Source of the DNA: Drosophila persimilis
Lineage: Eukaryota > Arthropoda > Insecta > Diptera > Drosophilidae
Length of the DNA stretch: 64,000 bases
Assembly (NCBI RefSeq): GCF_003286085.1
Contig: NW_020825288.1
Span: 27,900,001 to 27,964,000 of the forward strand
Direction: 5' to 3'
The position numbers and the translations under genes are program-made. The notes beneath the pieces were generated by a model that did no database searches, was not told where the DNA came from, and was given only the letters and a program-made list of their open reading frames with translations. This document shows, one piece after another, positions 1-13,011 of this stretch (position 1 is the stretch's first letter; every line of letters begins with the position of its first letter).

Positions 1-905
1 GAACATTTTTGGATACTCTTTTGATACTTTTTGTAATGGAAACTATATATTTGATCAGATCTATATATGTACATACCAGGGCTGGCATACATACATAGGT
101 TCAATTTTATTTTATTTTATTTAATCTATGTAAATATGAATATATTTAAATAATAAATATTTTCATATTACTTTTACAATGTATTGTAATATATTTAAAT
201 ACAACTAAAAATATTATTTTTTCACTGGCTGACCTATTACACACTTTTCAATATTTTACAACCACTTGATCTGCTAGGGTATCCACTACCGACTCCACAA
301 AACCCCCACCCCCCTTTCTTTTTATGCTTTTTAAAATATACGCGTAGCAGCCCGCACTTTAATAAATATATATATTTGCAATTAACACAATTGCATGGCT
401 TTGCAATAATTTATGTTAAAAATACTAACCATCCGCAAAATTGCTAATAGACCTGCGGAAAACGTGCAAAAAATAAGCAAACAAATGGAACAACGGTAAA
501 ACAAAACAACAAAAAATCACTAACGAATGCCGCCGCAACAATGGAAGCATCGCGCATGAATCAGAGAAGGGGGGGGGGACGAAAAAAACAAACGGCAAAA
601 GAGGAACAAGACGAAAAAGAAGAAGCAGCATCATTAAGTTTATGCAAAACAACAACAAAAACAACCGAAAATCCACAAAAAAAAAACCAATCAGCAGCAG
701 CAAAAGTTTGCGCAACAATTTCACCAACACACAACATATACGATACGATATCATGTGTACGCATATTTTAATGGCTGTCTGTATTGAAAACCCCCTCCCT
801 AGGCCAAACACTACGGCGAGAGACCTCAAAACACAGAAAATCATTTAACGCTTCAAGAAAAGAGGAAAAACCAAGAAAATGCAAGTAGGAAACACTCGAA
901 CTCAC
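1..905 (-). other. Partial intron 1 of alpha-Est10, noncoding
   Basis: If the small exon at 906-946 is correctly assigned, everything to its left up to the window edge is intron of alpha-Est10. The stretch is AT-rich at 90-420 and A-rich with CAA/CAG runs at 430-700. Short open frames here are low-complexity and I do not consider them genes. A CCAGGGCTGG motif (CAGCCCTG core on the other strand) lies near 78-87. Confidence 0.45.
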
Positions 906-946
906 TTAAAGGTCAGCTTCAGCATATCCATGAAGCGTGTGGCCAT
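906..946 (-). CDS. alpha-Est10: First coding exon of alpha-Est10 (rest outside window)
   Basis: A 41-nt exon reads MATRFMDMLKLTF plus two bases and runs into a strong donor (AA|GTGAGT, donor at 901-905 on the plus strand). Its length, its phase 2 and its ending in Leu/Phe-Lys match the first exons of alpha-Est9, -8, -7, -2 and -1 found here (44-47 nt, all ending AA|GT). The next cluster gene expected to the left is alpha-Est10. The catalytic body lies beyond position 1, so function is inferred only from this exon and gene order. Loss of frame or the absence of an esterase exon just left of the window would overturn the call. Confidence 0.6.
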
Positions 947-3893
947 CTTTTCCTTTTACTTTACACTTTTATCACACTTTTCATGAACACACAACACAAA
1001 AGCAAATTGAATGTTTTACTAGTGCTTTACAATTCGCTGCTATGGGAGCGTGGCATGGACTGCAGGCGGAGAGCCACAGAGAAAGTGTCACAATGTCTAA
1101 ACTCCAGTTAACGCGAGTCGGCGTGCCGTGGGGAGTACGCAAGAAAGTTGCCGATGGAATAAAACGCTCCACGCGAGAGTGCGGCGGGGACTGACTAGAG
1201 TCGGGGCGATCGTGGGGTAGCCATATACTAAGCACAGCCACCAGTTGCTCCGCCCCGGTCTCTCCCACTGATTATTTTCTCAGAGAATGAGTTTAACAGC
1301 TGATTGTTTACCTTCTCTCGCCAGCGACACTCTGTCTCTCTCTCGTTCACTCGGCATTCCGAATACCGGTATATTCATTTGGTTTGCGCATAAGCTCTGA
1401 AAGCTCAATTCAAAGCTTGTGTATATTTTAACAGTATGTTAAGTAAGATCAATGTTAGAGGCCAAAGCTTTGATCTGAAAATGTTAGCAGGGGATCGATC
1501 GCCGATCGCTTTTGAATCACATAAATACTTGTTACGGAACTACATACATTAAAAGTGTGTTAACCCACAAAAAACAAGCTGCTTGCGAATAGCACGTCCG
1601 ACAGCCAAACCACCTTGAAAGTGAACCTAAACCTAGGCTGATTAACAAAGCAGCAGGCAGACCAGCCCAGACCAGACCGGCCAAACGCTTTCAAAAGCTT
1701 TTTCCGAAGCACCACTTAATGAGTGCATAGTATAGTGCTGTCTGTGGCCCACTAACTAGTGCATATTCACGCAGACATTAATAGGTTTTACAACAATGCA
1801 AAGGCGAATGTGACTGTGAACTTGACTTTGGTCTGATAATTATGCAATTGACAAGTATTCAGTGCCCACTCGATTCGATTCAGTAAAAACTGCTGACGGA
1901 CTGATTTCTCTATTGAAAGTGGATTTTTATTGAACATATCCATTATAGATGAAAGTCATCGGGCGTTGTGTGGGCTGGCTCACTTTGTGTAATAACTGTA
2001 TCTGCCTCTGCGGATGGTACATCATCACAAAGTATGAATTGTAGGCAGATTACTAAAAGAAAACTAATAGAAAGGAAATTGAATATGAATTGGCATCGCA
2101 ATAGGTACAATATATCCTACCCGAGCAACAAGTAGAATGTAGACATTTTGTTGTATATCGCTGGCTGTCACGAATCGAACTGAACTGAGGAAATCATCTA
2201 AGATTAGTTCTGGCGAAACGATGCCAGTTAATAGAAATGATTTACTCTAATGATTAGCACTTAGCAGCTGATTCCGACAGTCGCTTGCATTATCCAAAAA
2301 ATAAGGTTAATGTGCTCTCTAATTATACAATAATTATAACCGCCAATCACTGTGACAATACTATTTTTAATGCTAACCAATTAGCAGCGAATTAGTCACA
2401 CTGTATTTTATCCTACGGTTTATTTATCTTTGAGTATTAATTTTTGGTCATACGCGATAATTTGCAGCACTTTTTTCAAGGGGGGCAGGTTTTTGTTCAG
2501 CCAGACGCTATCTATGACGTCAGTTGTTTCAGATTTATGCGATATCAAACCGAAGTTATATTAGCATGATAATGTCTATGCAGTCACATGGCAATGGTTC
2601 AAGGTTTCCGGCTGATTCCTACTCACTTTTGTATAAAATCCCAGTTGGTAATTATTCGTGGAGCATCGCTGTTTCGGCGGCAACTGAAACTTTTCACAGC
2701 AGTCAATAATTTTCTCATTTTTCAATATTTGATAACTAAATCAAAGTATTTATTTCGTTCCTTTTTTTGGGTTTCAAATACATTTGAAATTTTTTTTTTA
2801 GTTTTTTTTTTTATTAAAATATGGATTTATATATACCTTTTCTTTTGCATCACATGACTTTGAAGCTTTTGACAAAAACGGACTCAAATACATTCAGAGA
2901 AGTTTTTCTTTCTTTCTTAAGGAATATAGTTTTGAAACATATGATTTAAACATTTAATCTTCGTGTGCACATTCCTAAAAACAATTCTCAAGTTATCAGT
3001 TTTTTCAGTTTTTGTTGTTTTGTTAAGTTATTTATTAGTTTGTTTTGTTGTCTTCCTATAAACATATTCTAAAAAATGATGTAAAACTTGGACAGGTTTT
3101 TCTTGTTGTTTTTTTTTGTTTTTTTTGTTCAAAAAAACGTATGCATATAAAACAGGTAAATATCCAAAAGACTTAGTCTACAAATATAAATAAATTTTCG
3201 GGTTAAATATATATATATATATGTATATGTTTTTCTTTAAAACACAAATGGAAAATGATTGGCATTTTTCTGGGGGGCGGGTGGGTGTAAGATTGTGCGC
3301 GGCTTTTGCTAATTGGAAGAAAATATATTTAATTGAAATCCTAACTAAAATTTACGTGTGTGCGTTTCGGAGGACAGTACATTCAACTTATATCGATAGA
3401 AAATATACTTGATATATGTTTGAATGTTAAATGGGCTCATTGAAGGAACATTAAATAGATTTATATAGCATTTCGCTTAGCTCAGATTTGTTGGCTGTCT
3501 TTGTTTTCTGTTTTCCGTTTTGTTTGTTTGGTTTTTTGGTAGTTTCTCATAGAAGGTACTTTCAGTTGCGACTTGGTTTCGATACTCATAACTTGCCGAT
3601 ATATTTCAGACCTATTCCAGATAGATACATACATATAGCTGCTAAAACTTTAACACACTTAAATAGAATCTTTCGATATTGGCAAAACTTAACAACAGTA
3701 GAGGGGGTTGTTTTTTTTTTAAGGTCTAAAGCTATGCTTTTGCATTGTTTTGAACAGAGGCTTTCAAACATAAAGCTGTTTAGAATCGTACAGATAAAGC
3801 TACAGATCTATGTACATCTAAGTGGAGATACTCCACACATTCCATTCCATACCAATCGCAAGTCGCAAGTCGCAATCGCTGCTTCTCCCCACC
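947..3893. other. Intergenic, alpha-Est10 5' flank to alpha-Est9 3' end
   Basis: No coding gene is supported. The interval should hold the alpha-Est10 promoter (right of 946 on the minus strand) and the alpha-Est9 3' untranslated region. Visible items are a plus-strand TATAAAA near 2632 with no recognisable downstream gene, several poly-T tracts (2790-2815, 3105-3128) and a perfect DRE-type palindrome TATCGATA at 3391-3398. The open frame at 3488-3916 is not convincing. Confidence 0.5.
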
Positions 3894-6800
3894 TCAAAGC
3901 AGCTCGTCGCGTCTAAAGAAACTCTCCCAGACCATCAGCTTACGCAGATCGGGCACATCGATTATCTTCAGCTCGTCGGATATATTAAGGCACTTTAGCT
4001 GACGCTTCTCCAAGGACGCCGCGGACACTGGCTGCCACAGATCCGACTGTTCCGGATCGAAGTTGGGATTGCCAGAGGCGGCAAATTGGGTCCAGAGACC
4101 CACCAGACGCTCAATGCACTTGTATTCACGCGTATGGTTCTTCAGTTTGCGGGCAAGTGAATTGTAGAACAGATAGGAGAGATCGTCGCCGTGGCAGGTG
4201 CCACGCACCTTCTTGCCGCAGCTCAGGATACGCAGGTGATTGAAGTGCTTCGAGTCAAAGTCGAAGCGATACAAATAGGTGGGTGCACTCCTGGCATACT
4301 CCAGGCGGGACAATACTGTGCGATAGATGGGGAACCAGAAGTACTCATGGGAGACCATCTACACAAAGAAAGAAATTGCAATACTTTAGTAAAAGAAAGG
4401 AAGACTATAGGTATGTAAAACCCACCTGGAGGTACTCGTGGAGAGTGTCCAGACTCGGCGTTTTATCGCCATAGTAGCACTCCCTCAACTGTTCGCCATA
4501 GTCTTTGCACAGAGCACTGTCCCGATCCATGTTCAGTTCAATGGGCACCACAAACCGGCAATCGTCCAACTCGTTCAGACAATTGGGTTTGGCCTTGGTC
4601 TCCGAATACAGAAGTAGACCCTCGTTGGAGACGCCGCCCAAGATGAGGGGTATACTGTTGCTCCAGGCGGTGCGCATCATTTCGATGGGTTTCTTGGGCA
4701 CCACACAATGGCTCGTGACAAAGGGTTCGATGACGGGTCCAAAGGAGAAACCAATTCGCTCCTTCTTCTCCGCTTCGATGCACAGTTCGCCGTTGGCTTT
4801 GATAATGTCCGATCCTTTGGCATTGTTGAGAAACTCCCAGATATCGCGGGTGTTATTCTCACCCGTGTAGCCCGCCTGGACGGCTAGACGATATGGCCAA
4901 TTCCTCTGCGGCGTCACCGCCCAGGGGGAGAGTGTGTTGCCCGACATGCAAATGGCCTTGTGGAAGAGGCCACGGGTCTGCTCTGTGATCATCATGTAGT
5001 GCACGGAGGCGCTGCCAGCGCTATCACCAAAAATAGTTATGTTCCCCGAGTCACCGCCAAAGCGAGAACAATTGGCCTTGACCCAACGGAGGGCCAGGAC
5101 CTGATCCTTAAGCCCAGCATTGCCGGGTACATCAAGCTCAGGATCATCTAAGCAGAGGAAACCTAATGGAAAGGAGTTCCAAAATTGGCTTAAGTTTGTT
5201 ATCCCTCATTTTCAAGAACTAAGTACTTACCTAATGGACCCAATCGATAGTTGATGGATATTACGACCACATCTTCGCGCAGCAAATAGTCGGGACTGTA
5301 GCACTCGCGTGAGGCCTCGCCAAATTGAAAGCCCCCGCCATAGATCCAGACCATCACTGGCATCGGTTTGGTGGGATATAACTATGTGAGTTAAGTCAGA
5401 TAACCTATTAGTCAGAAAAGCATATCCCAATATTGATCATCATCACCACTCACATTCTTTGTGTAGACATTGAGGTACAGGCAATCCTCGGAGCCGTCTG
5501 TCATGTCGAATACAAAATGCTTCTGCAGTGGCTTTGGACCCTGTGATGTACAACTGCGGACCTCTGTCCAGATCTCTGGCGGTTGCGGGGCCTTATAGCG
5601 CAGTTCTCCCAGTGGCGGCTTGGCAAAGGGTATCCGCTCGAAGCTGAAATATAGCTGGCCATAGATGGACTTTCGTTTCACACCCTTGATGGGTCCATAG
5701 GTAGTGCCAACGACAGTCTTTTCGCTGGTCTTATAGCGACGCTGTTGCACTTTGAAGTCCACCATTCTGCAAAGAGGTTAGAGAAAAAACAACACACAAT
5801 TTAGAGAGAGACTTAAAAGTGTAATCAGCGTAAAATGAAACGAAATGTTAGAGGTTTCGAAATAAAACGAAATGTTACCATTAATCAGTTACAATAAACG
5901 ACGTCAGCTTTGCTGATATTGATGCGACTGTCTTTGCCGTTTAACTTTTTCTGCTGATAAGGTTAATTTTTTATCAGCCTTTTTTTCGAGCCCCAGGTGT
6001 GCGCCATTTATCAGGGCGTGCAGAACCCCATACCAGAACGAACCATATTAAATCGGTAAGAAATGTTTTTGTTTTTTTTGTATTTATTTTGAATAAACAA
6101 AATCCACTTTGGTCTGGTATCATTCGTCTCGCTTTTGGTATCAAAAGATATACAAAAGTAAGAAAGCAAACATATTTCCTATTATTTTCGTTTGAGTAGA
6201 AGCAAGTCATTCAACTTGGAAGCAAACGGAAATCAAGGGCAAAAGGCCATTGAAATTGTACACATATTGAGGGGTACATTCTGTTACCCCGTAAACCGAG
6301 AGAGTTTTTATGTTCTTTGGAAAATTGGGTTAATCCATACACAAAAAAGACCCCAAGGCTGCACGCTAATTCAAGAAAATTGTTGTTAATGTTCTTCCCT
6401 ATAAAAATTATAAATATATTTATACCTCAAGGTTTTTTTTATTGATAAGGTGTACAATTTGTGTACTTAATTCTAAGGAGAGACCTTTTATGTTCTGCCA
6501 AAAATAGACAAAAAAATTATATTAAAATCTATGGAGACCTCAAGGTTTTCTTTGATTGATAATGTGTACCGAATACTCTCAGTTTTGCTTAGTTTTAGCA
6601 CTTAAATCTTGATTTTTATGAATGTTTAAATAGGAATTTATTCGGCATAGAGCCTCTGCCATATAGGGGCGGCTTTTGTTTATCGATTGCCCTTAATGGT
6701 TTCATCAGGTACAAAAAATAAAACTTATTCCGTCATGGTATTTTCCTATTTTTGATGCCATGATGCAAACCAAATGAAACGTGTTTCAAATTTGAATTAT

Positions 6801-9800
6801 GCATTTTATGACTTCACACACACATGTCGTAAACCCGAAAGGAAATAAAGAATGAACTCAGCCAAAACGCCGAGTGATCTCTGTCTGTCTGCCCGTCCCG
6901 GACATTGTTTTCTTTTGTTCGAGAAATGTCATCAGCAAAAGCCAAGGGTAAGCGAAAAAATACGTACAATATATATTAAAATTTATGTTTATTAATAGCC
7001 GGAACGAGCTGTTGCCCATTTTTCGACTCAGATTGAAGACGAAAGTCCCCCAAAACGCATGATGTGAATAATACATCCGTAGAAATAAGTTGGTCTATCG
7101 TGGACCTTGGCCTTGAACTTAAGGCAAAAGGGAAATTGTTTTGGGGGAGAGTGACAGGGAATGGGAACGCTTAGGCTAATGGTCGGCACCTATAAAAAGA
7201 AAGTCAATATAAATAATGTTTATGACGGAGGGGGTCTGTTAACTGGGGTCATAAAAGATTATGTCCTAATGCCAGGCTTGCGTGTAAGAGTGCAATACCT
7301 CAAAACACACCTAGATGGGTTCCTGGGGACTGCCCATTGGGTTTTAGGGTCAGTTGTAAAACGCAGAATGCCCAAAGGAACCTACACAAATTAGTTGATG
7401 ATAGCTAATACTTTGAGCTCTTGGTCCCACACATTATACAGAATGTTGGATCATCAAAGAACGATGAAATCTTATGAAACATTCCATCAAATGTTGATGT
7501 AAGCACTTCAATTGTTTGTATTCCATTTGCTGGCTGCTTAGTTTTTGATTTTCCTTTCCTGATTCTTTTCTTATTTTCATCTTTCATAGATCGTGTGGAA
7601 AATCGTACTGCTAAACGATCTTGTGTGTCCCTCACTGATTTATGTGTTATTTTTGGCCGCCGTACAACAAATCTCAAGCGATAAATTTTGAATGAAAATA
7701 TACAAGGGAGAGATCTTTTTTGCTCACACTAAGAAGGCAAATATTCAGCTGCTTATGAGCATGAAGTGACGACAGCAAACGCCGCCAGGGCGGGGTAGAA
7801 AATACCCAGAGACCCAGAGGCAAATAAACTTTGGTGCAAAAAGACGGAACCGAAACGATATAAGGCTTGAGTTTTATTATTTCCGAATTCGTTAAACTGT
7901 AAAAATAATTGAGGCAACAGTTCGTATGGGAAATGTGGAAGTCATATGGTGGAATGTATTCGTATAACTTGGGATTTTGTGAAGCAAATAAAAGAACCAT
8001 AGAGCTCCAATCAGGGTCGGATATTAAGGATCCTAAAAAATTCAAAATTATCCAAACTTTGCTCTTTTACTACCTTTTGGTATTTAAAAAAAATTTTGTT
8101 TACTTCCAATCAAAAAACTCAATCACATTTGAACTTTAAAGTTCTATTTTTCTGTGAATAGGTGGTATAGGTAATAGTAAACAAATTAAACTATAGTTAT
8201 GGGACTCCAAATGACTCGAAAAACACTAGAAAAACTATACCTAGAACTATACCTAAGTTTCCAGTGAAATATTATGTGTTCTACTTTCCTAAAACTCATA
8301 ATCTCTCGGGTGCGGTAATTACAAGTCATCCCATTTCATTCAAATAAAAACAAAAAACCCCATGAAAACAATCATAGAATTATGAAATAAAACCCAACAA
8401 GCATAGGCTTCGCTTGGCATCATGTCGGGCATGTAGAACCCCCAGAGAACAGACTATTATCAGGCATGGTATTAGAAATATTTATTCATCGCAGCTTGAG
8501 GAGCAATTGCAGCAGGTTAATGTTTGTATGCCACTGGAAGCACCAGAGATAAGCTCGGCTTATGTCATGAGTGAATCAATTAATTTTCCATACACCACAT
8601 CCCACATCCCACGGCCTAATCTGCCACACTCCTCTCTGCTATCAGCTAGACATGGGACAAATCCCGCCACGCGATTACCCTTATAATCTAGGCAAACATC
8701 ACATATTGTTGGAATGACTAACTGACAGACAGATAGACAAACAGACAGACAGATAGACGGACAGACTGAGCAACAGAGGTACAGTCAACAAGTCATGGTC
8801 AAGTTAGTTTTTGCCAAAGAGAACGTTAAAATATGATTATGAGGAATAACAAAGAACACGAACAGGCACAGAGAACCACATCATAGAATTTAATTTCCGT
8901 TGCAGAGTAGAGCCATCAACATTGTCTTCTATTTGTAGACATTTTACATGAAAGTGTGCGGCGGACATGGCTCTGACCTTGGCAAGGCTGCAAAAGCTCC
9001 AACTCAATGAAAGCTTTCCGTTGCGCCCCATGAATGAAATGCGCGATGCCGAAAGCTCACAAGGATATCTGACAGACCGACTGCGAGAAGGTTCTGAATG
9101 GAATGCCCAGAGATGGAGAGCAGGTCAAGGAGTGAAGCCGAAGGCCAAACCGAGCAACTCTTTATTATAATTTAATCATAAAATTCAATTTGATTAACCC
9201 TAATGATCTAAAAATATTAAAAACAAACTTTTCAGACGGCTTAATTTGATAAAAATTCGCTAAAAATTTCAACTCATTCATGGAATAACCCATATAATAC
9301 GTATACGTATACGTATCTGCGAATATATCGTATATGTATATAATATATATGTATATATAATATTCTTATCTGTATGTTTGCTCTTGTTGCGGCAATTCTT
9401 TCATTCTTTATTCATTTAAAACATTTTTTTTGCTGCCACACAAAAGCTTTTTACACAAAAAAAAAGAAATAATAGAGAGAAGAAAATGCGGCAAAATTAA
9501 ATGAAATTGACATGCTTGCATTTGTGTTAGTTTATGTGTGTGGTTTGTGGTGTGCATGTGTGGGCGTTTAGGTGGAGAGCACGAATAGCTAGCGACAAAA
9601 AATTTCATAGAATATAAGCGAAAATTGTATGCCGCAGTTATACCCGTCGTATGGGCAATGTCAGAAATACATACATGCCCACAAAATACGAGCAGCAGAA
9701 GGAATGCAGATAAATCAACGAAATGTGAAGGGAATAAATTATGAACAGGTGGAGGGCTATCAATATTATTTCCTGCACTTTTCAACACTGCCTATCTTGC

Positions 9801-12800
9801 TAGCTAACACTGAAAATGTTAAAAATAGTTACAAAACGGACTTCTATTGTGATTTATTTCTTTCTTATTCATTAGTTTGACAATGCACTGTGTTTCAATT
9901 TTGATTCCTCCCCCTTTCCAATTAATGTTTGTATGATTTTCTTAAACCTACACCCAATACCGATTGTTTGATTTCGTCTACTTCTTGCGCTGATTATCGC
10001 TGGCAAGAATCATGGCAATGCGTATGAAGATATTCAGGGCATCCATATATATGGCCAGAGCCATATTAATGGGATCGAATTTGGGAATGCCATGCTGTGG
10101 ATGCAACTCGGCCACGCGCACAATCCGCTGCGTGTCGTAGAGCAGGAATCCGCTGAACAAGATCAATCCACCGTAGACTGACATACTTGCGAGGCCAGCT
10201 CCCAAGGCCGTTGTGGGGGGCAGCCACATACCAGCCAGAGATGAGGCAAAGACAACGCCCAATCCAATGGCCAATGGACCGCCCATGTAGAGAAATTTAT
10301 CGCTTGGGGCGCAGGCGGCCACCGTGGAGAGGGCGCCCACAATGCCGCCCGTGTAGAGCATGGCCCTGGTCAGAATCGGACCTCCCAGGAAGCACATGGG
10401 CGCCAGCACGGCTCCCAGAACGGTGCAGTGTGCCAGCCAGGCCAGCTGCTTGGCCCCGAATCCTTCTTTGTATTCGATTGACTGGGCCATGACCCCAGTG
10501 CCCATCACCAGGCCCAGGGTTATGAGCCCGGCAACTATACCGGAGCGAGTCATCAGGCTCATGGCGGTCTCGGACTGGAAAAAGGCAGCCGCTGCAGCAG
10601 CTGTAATGCCACAGGATGCCCCAAAGTAGGCATAGGTGGCATGAATGCGATCCCTCACATACTGCGGCCACAGCAACGATTGATCGTAGACACTGGTTTG
10701 CTTGGACAGGCCCAGTCCGTAGTAGCAGAGTCCCACGAGACCCATGAGGGCAGCTCCTGCTGCCGCACCCTTGCCCATGGAGTAGGCATTCTCGCTGGGC
10801 GGTCCCATCATCCGATCCTTGAGCGAGGGTCCACGCGTACGGCTCTCCAGATGCGAACGGTTACGGTTGGACTCACGTGAATAGTCCCGACGCAGCATAT
10901 TCTGTAGATCCTTCTTTGGTATCAAGGACTTGCCCTGGCCCATTGATGGCCATGTCAGGGGGTTCTTCTTCAGCAGCGGCATGGCCTTGGTCGATTGCCA
11001 TAGTCGCTGACTGGTGACCTGCCCCAAGAGACACAACGAACGTCCTGGCAGGACGTGATTTAAGCGAGCCAACAGCATTTTTCTAGATTATCAACTAATT
11101 TTTGTGTGTGATTTTGCAAGGCTACAAATATTTTCTTGCCTGTTTGATGGTGTTTTTGTTACTTGATTAAACGATTGAATGGGAGAGAAAAGGCTGCTAG
11201 GATAAGAGATATTTTCCAAATCAGAAAAATAGTTTACAGATTCAGATTTGGTGAGGAATGCCACAGAGATGCGTCGGTCGCCAAAGAATGCACCAGAAAT
11301 ATTTGCACGTGCCGCCACAGAAGACTTCTAAATGATAGCAGAAAATTGTCTCAAATTGAAGGTTAATTGGTTTCCCACAGATAAATTCGCTGTGTCAATT
11401 GGGATTCACAGATATCAAAATTGAATTCATTCAATAAATAAAAAGTCCATTTGGTCAATTCGAAATTATAATTTTAGATGCCCTCCCAAACGAGATTGTT
11501 TTGTGAGGTGGCAATTTAGCCAATGAATATGGAAAACGCTGCTACATTGTATAAGAATTGGCAATTTATTTATGCCAAAAAATTTGATTGAATGTGGGCT
11601 TGCAAATGCCATTTCAAGCTGTCACAAAGCAAAAAAAAAAGAAATAGGAATAATTTAAATATGAAAATGAATGCAGAATGGCAAATGCACAGGAAGAAAT
11701 CATGTATGATATAATACACTTATTTTTAAAAAGCAGAACTATCGCAGAAGCTTTGCCAACCATTTTGTGGGAACTCAGTTTGATTAATCTTAAGTTTTCT
11801 TTTCCCTTCGATGTATTGTATCGATGGGCCCCTCGGGTAACGAAAACCAAACCAGTTAGAGGCACACAAAGCCGTCGCCTCTGATCTCATACAACATTCT
11901 ACCCGTCTCTTTTTTTTCGGTTTGGTTTATTTCTCTGACTTTTTGCAATTTGTGAATCAGCACGGCTGTTGCTACTGCTGGGTTTACTATAGTTTTTACA
12001 CAATACAATAATTTACATAGTCGTACATCCCGCACCGACCGACAGAGGGATGGAGATGGAGGGAGAGCAGGGGGCGATGGCGGTGCACTAGTTTGCTACC
12101 TAATTATTTGCGCAGTTTAAGTGTCGGCACAGAAAAAGCCAAAGACCCCTAGACCGGACTCATATAACAGACAGCTGTTGTGTGTGTGTGTGTGTGTGTG
12201 TGTGTGGGACATGTTCCTGTGTTTGTGTGTATCTGTGTTTGCTCATTATGGAGACGAGAACTAGAATTTCCTAGAATCAATAGAACGCAAATGAAAGGGG
12301 ACACGCCGTCATTAGAAACGCCTGCGTTTCAAGCAAGCAACCCCCCGGTAAGGATACCGTCTCAGGTTTATTGTTTACATAATTACGTGTATGTATATAT
12401 GTATGCTCATGTAGGACCCCAAGGACGAGCCATCTCTAGGGGGTAGGACATTGCCGCAGCAGCAGCAGCTGTTCCTTAAATATTGGAAGCAATTTAATTG
12501 TTTCCAGCTGCGCGAAACGTCAGGCCGAAAACATATACAATTACATATATAATTTCTTATCGGTAGACTTTGGAGAACACCGCTTTCGGCGCTTTCTTTT
12601 GCGGTACTTTCCGAATCATCAATCAGCCCGAACTAATTCAAAAAAATTCGCTATTGCCTGATCAGCAATGATCATCAATTGCCGTCAAAGTGGGTTTCTA
12701 GTGGATAGATCTGGGTATAAATCATCGTGAAGAGAACTGTATGTATATGGCCTACATGAGGTGTGCAACTTAATTATATATATAGTTGTGCGCCTTAGAT

Positions 12801-13011
12801 TGGATGACAGCATTGTGGCTGATGTCATGATGAGAGACTTGCCTAAATTGGGTAAACTTTATGGCAAGTCATTTAATGGTAAATTTACAACATGACAGCA
12901 GTTTCAAATATCTATTTAAAAATGTATATAGTCTTCTATATCGCTTACTATATAGTTTTCAACTTACTTGAGTCCAATTTTGAACTGATCAAATGCCGCC
13001 ATGGAAGACAT
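3894..13011 (-). CDS. alpha-Est9: Alpha-esterase 9-like carboxylesterase (5 exons)
   Basis: Carboxyl/cholinesterase-family serine hydrolase, 569 residues. Exons in order of translation: 12968-13011, 5454-5766, 5231-5381, 4426-5162, 3894-4358; the summed length is 1710 nt with frame kept. Exon 1 reads MSSMAAFDQFKIGL-K and is 44 nt, matching paralog first exons. The oxyanion loop is YGGGF. The nucleophile elbow is GDSAG (Ser about 217) rather than the usual GESAG. The acid lies in VSNEGL and the histidine in TCHGDD. There is no signal peptide, which agrees with the intracellular location of alpha-esterases. Exon 1 is 7.2 kb upstream, with a whole GHITM-family gene lying in that intron. The gene number comes from cluster order. 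The distant exon 1 is the least certain part; without it translation could start at the ATG at 5765. Confidence 0.85.
5767..9977. other. Left part of alpha-Est9 intron 1, noncoding
   Basis: No gene is supported between the alpha-Est9 second exon and the nested GHITM-type gene. The stretch contains AT-rich DNA, a TATA/ACGT-rich simple stretch at 9300-9362 and a CAGA/TAGA-type microsatellite at 8721-8767. The open frames at 7405-8045 lack recognisable domains. Confidence 0.5.
8721..8767. repeat. (CAGA)n microsatellite
   Basis: An imperfect tetranucleotide array of CAGA with some TAGA and CGGA units, lying in alpha-Est9 intron 1. Confidence 0.85.
9978..11078 (-). CDS. GHITM/MICS1-type mitochondrial inner-membrane protein
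   Basis: An uninterrupted 366-codon frame of the Bax-inhibitor-1 superfamily, closest to growth-hormone-inducible transmembrane protein (GHITM, MICS1, TMBIM5). The first 35 residues are basic and hydrophobic without acidic residues, like a mitochondrial import leader. Hydrophobic segments follow from about residue 103 to the end. The C-terminal half has the family signatures LLYDTQRIV and DPINMALAIYMDALNIF and ends NQRKK, like the vertebrate proteins. In other animals this family holds cristae together, retains cytochrome c and is linked to cation/proton exchange in the inner membrane; that role is inferred here. The start at 11078 is a real ATG and gives the leader. The gene has no intron and sits within alpha-Est9 intron 1 on the same strand, which would fit a retrocopy. 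D. melanogaster has family members, but I am not sure which symbol applies. Confidence 0.9.
   Translation of the reverse strand: MLLARLNHVLPGRSLCLLGQVTSQRLWQSTKAMPLLKKNPLTWPSMGQGKSLIPKKDLQNMLRRDYSRESNRNRSHLESRTRGPSLKDRMMGPPSENAYSMGKGAAAGAALMGLVGLCYYGLGLSKQTSVYDQSLLWPQYVRDRIHATYAYFGASCGITAAAAAAFFQSETAMSLMTRSGIVAGLITLGLVMGTGVMAQSIEYKEGFGAKQLAWLAHCTVLGAVLAPMCFLGGPILTRAMLYTGGIVGALSTVAACAPSDKFLYMGGPLAIGLGVVFASSLAGMWLPPTTALGAGLASMSVYGGLILFSGFLLYDTQRIVRVAELHPQHGIPKFDPINMALAIYMDALNIFIRIAMILASDNQRKK
11079..12967. other. Right part of alpha-Est9 intron 1; 5' flank of nested gene
   Basis: This is the noncoding remainder of intron 1 between the nested GHITM-type gene and alpha-Est9 exon 1. The promoter of the nested gene should lie here, but I see no clear TATA box or initiator. 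A (TG)n microsatellite is at 12179-12207. Confidence 0.5.
12179..12207. repeat. (TG)n microsatellite
   Basis: About 14 TG units without interruption, in alpha-Est9 intron 1. Confidence 0.9.

Noticed and set aside
2524..2709. Small gene after the plus-strand TATAAAA near 2632
   Set aside because: The open frame begins upstream of the TATA-like box and has no homology signal; coding status is unsupported.
7405..8045. Two minus-strand frames of 90 and 123 codons in alpha-Est9 intron 1
   Set aside because: They begin at non-ATG codons or have random-looking composition, no shared splice phase with neighbours and no motif.
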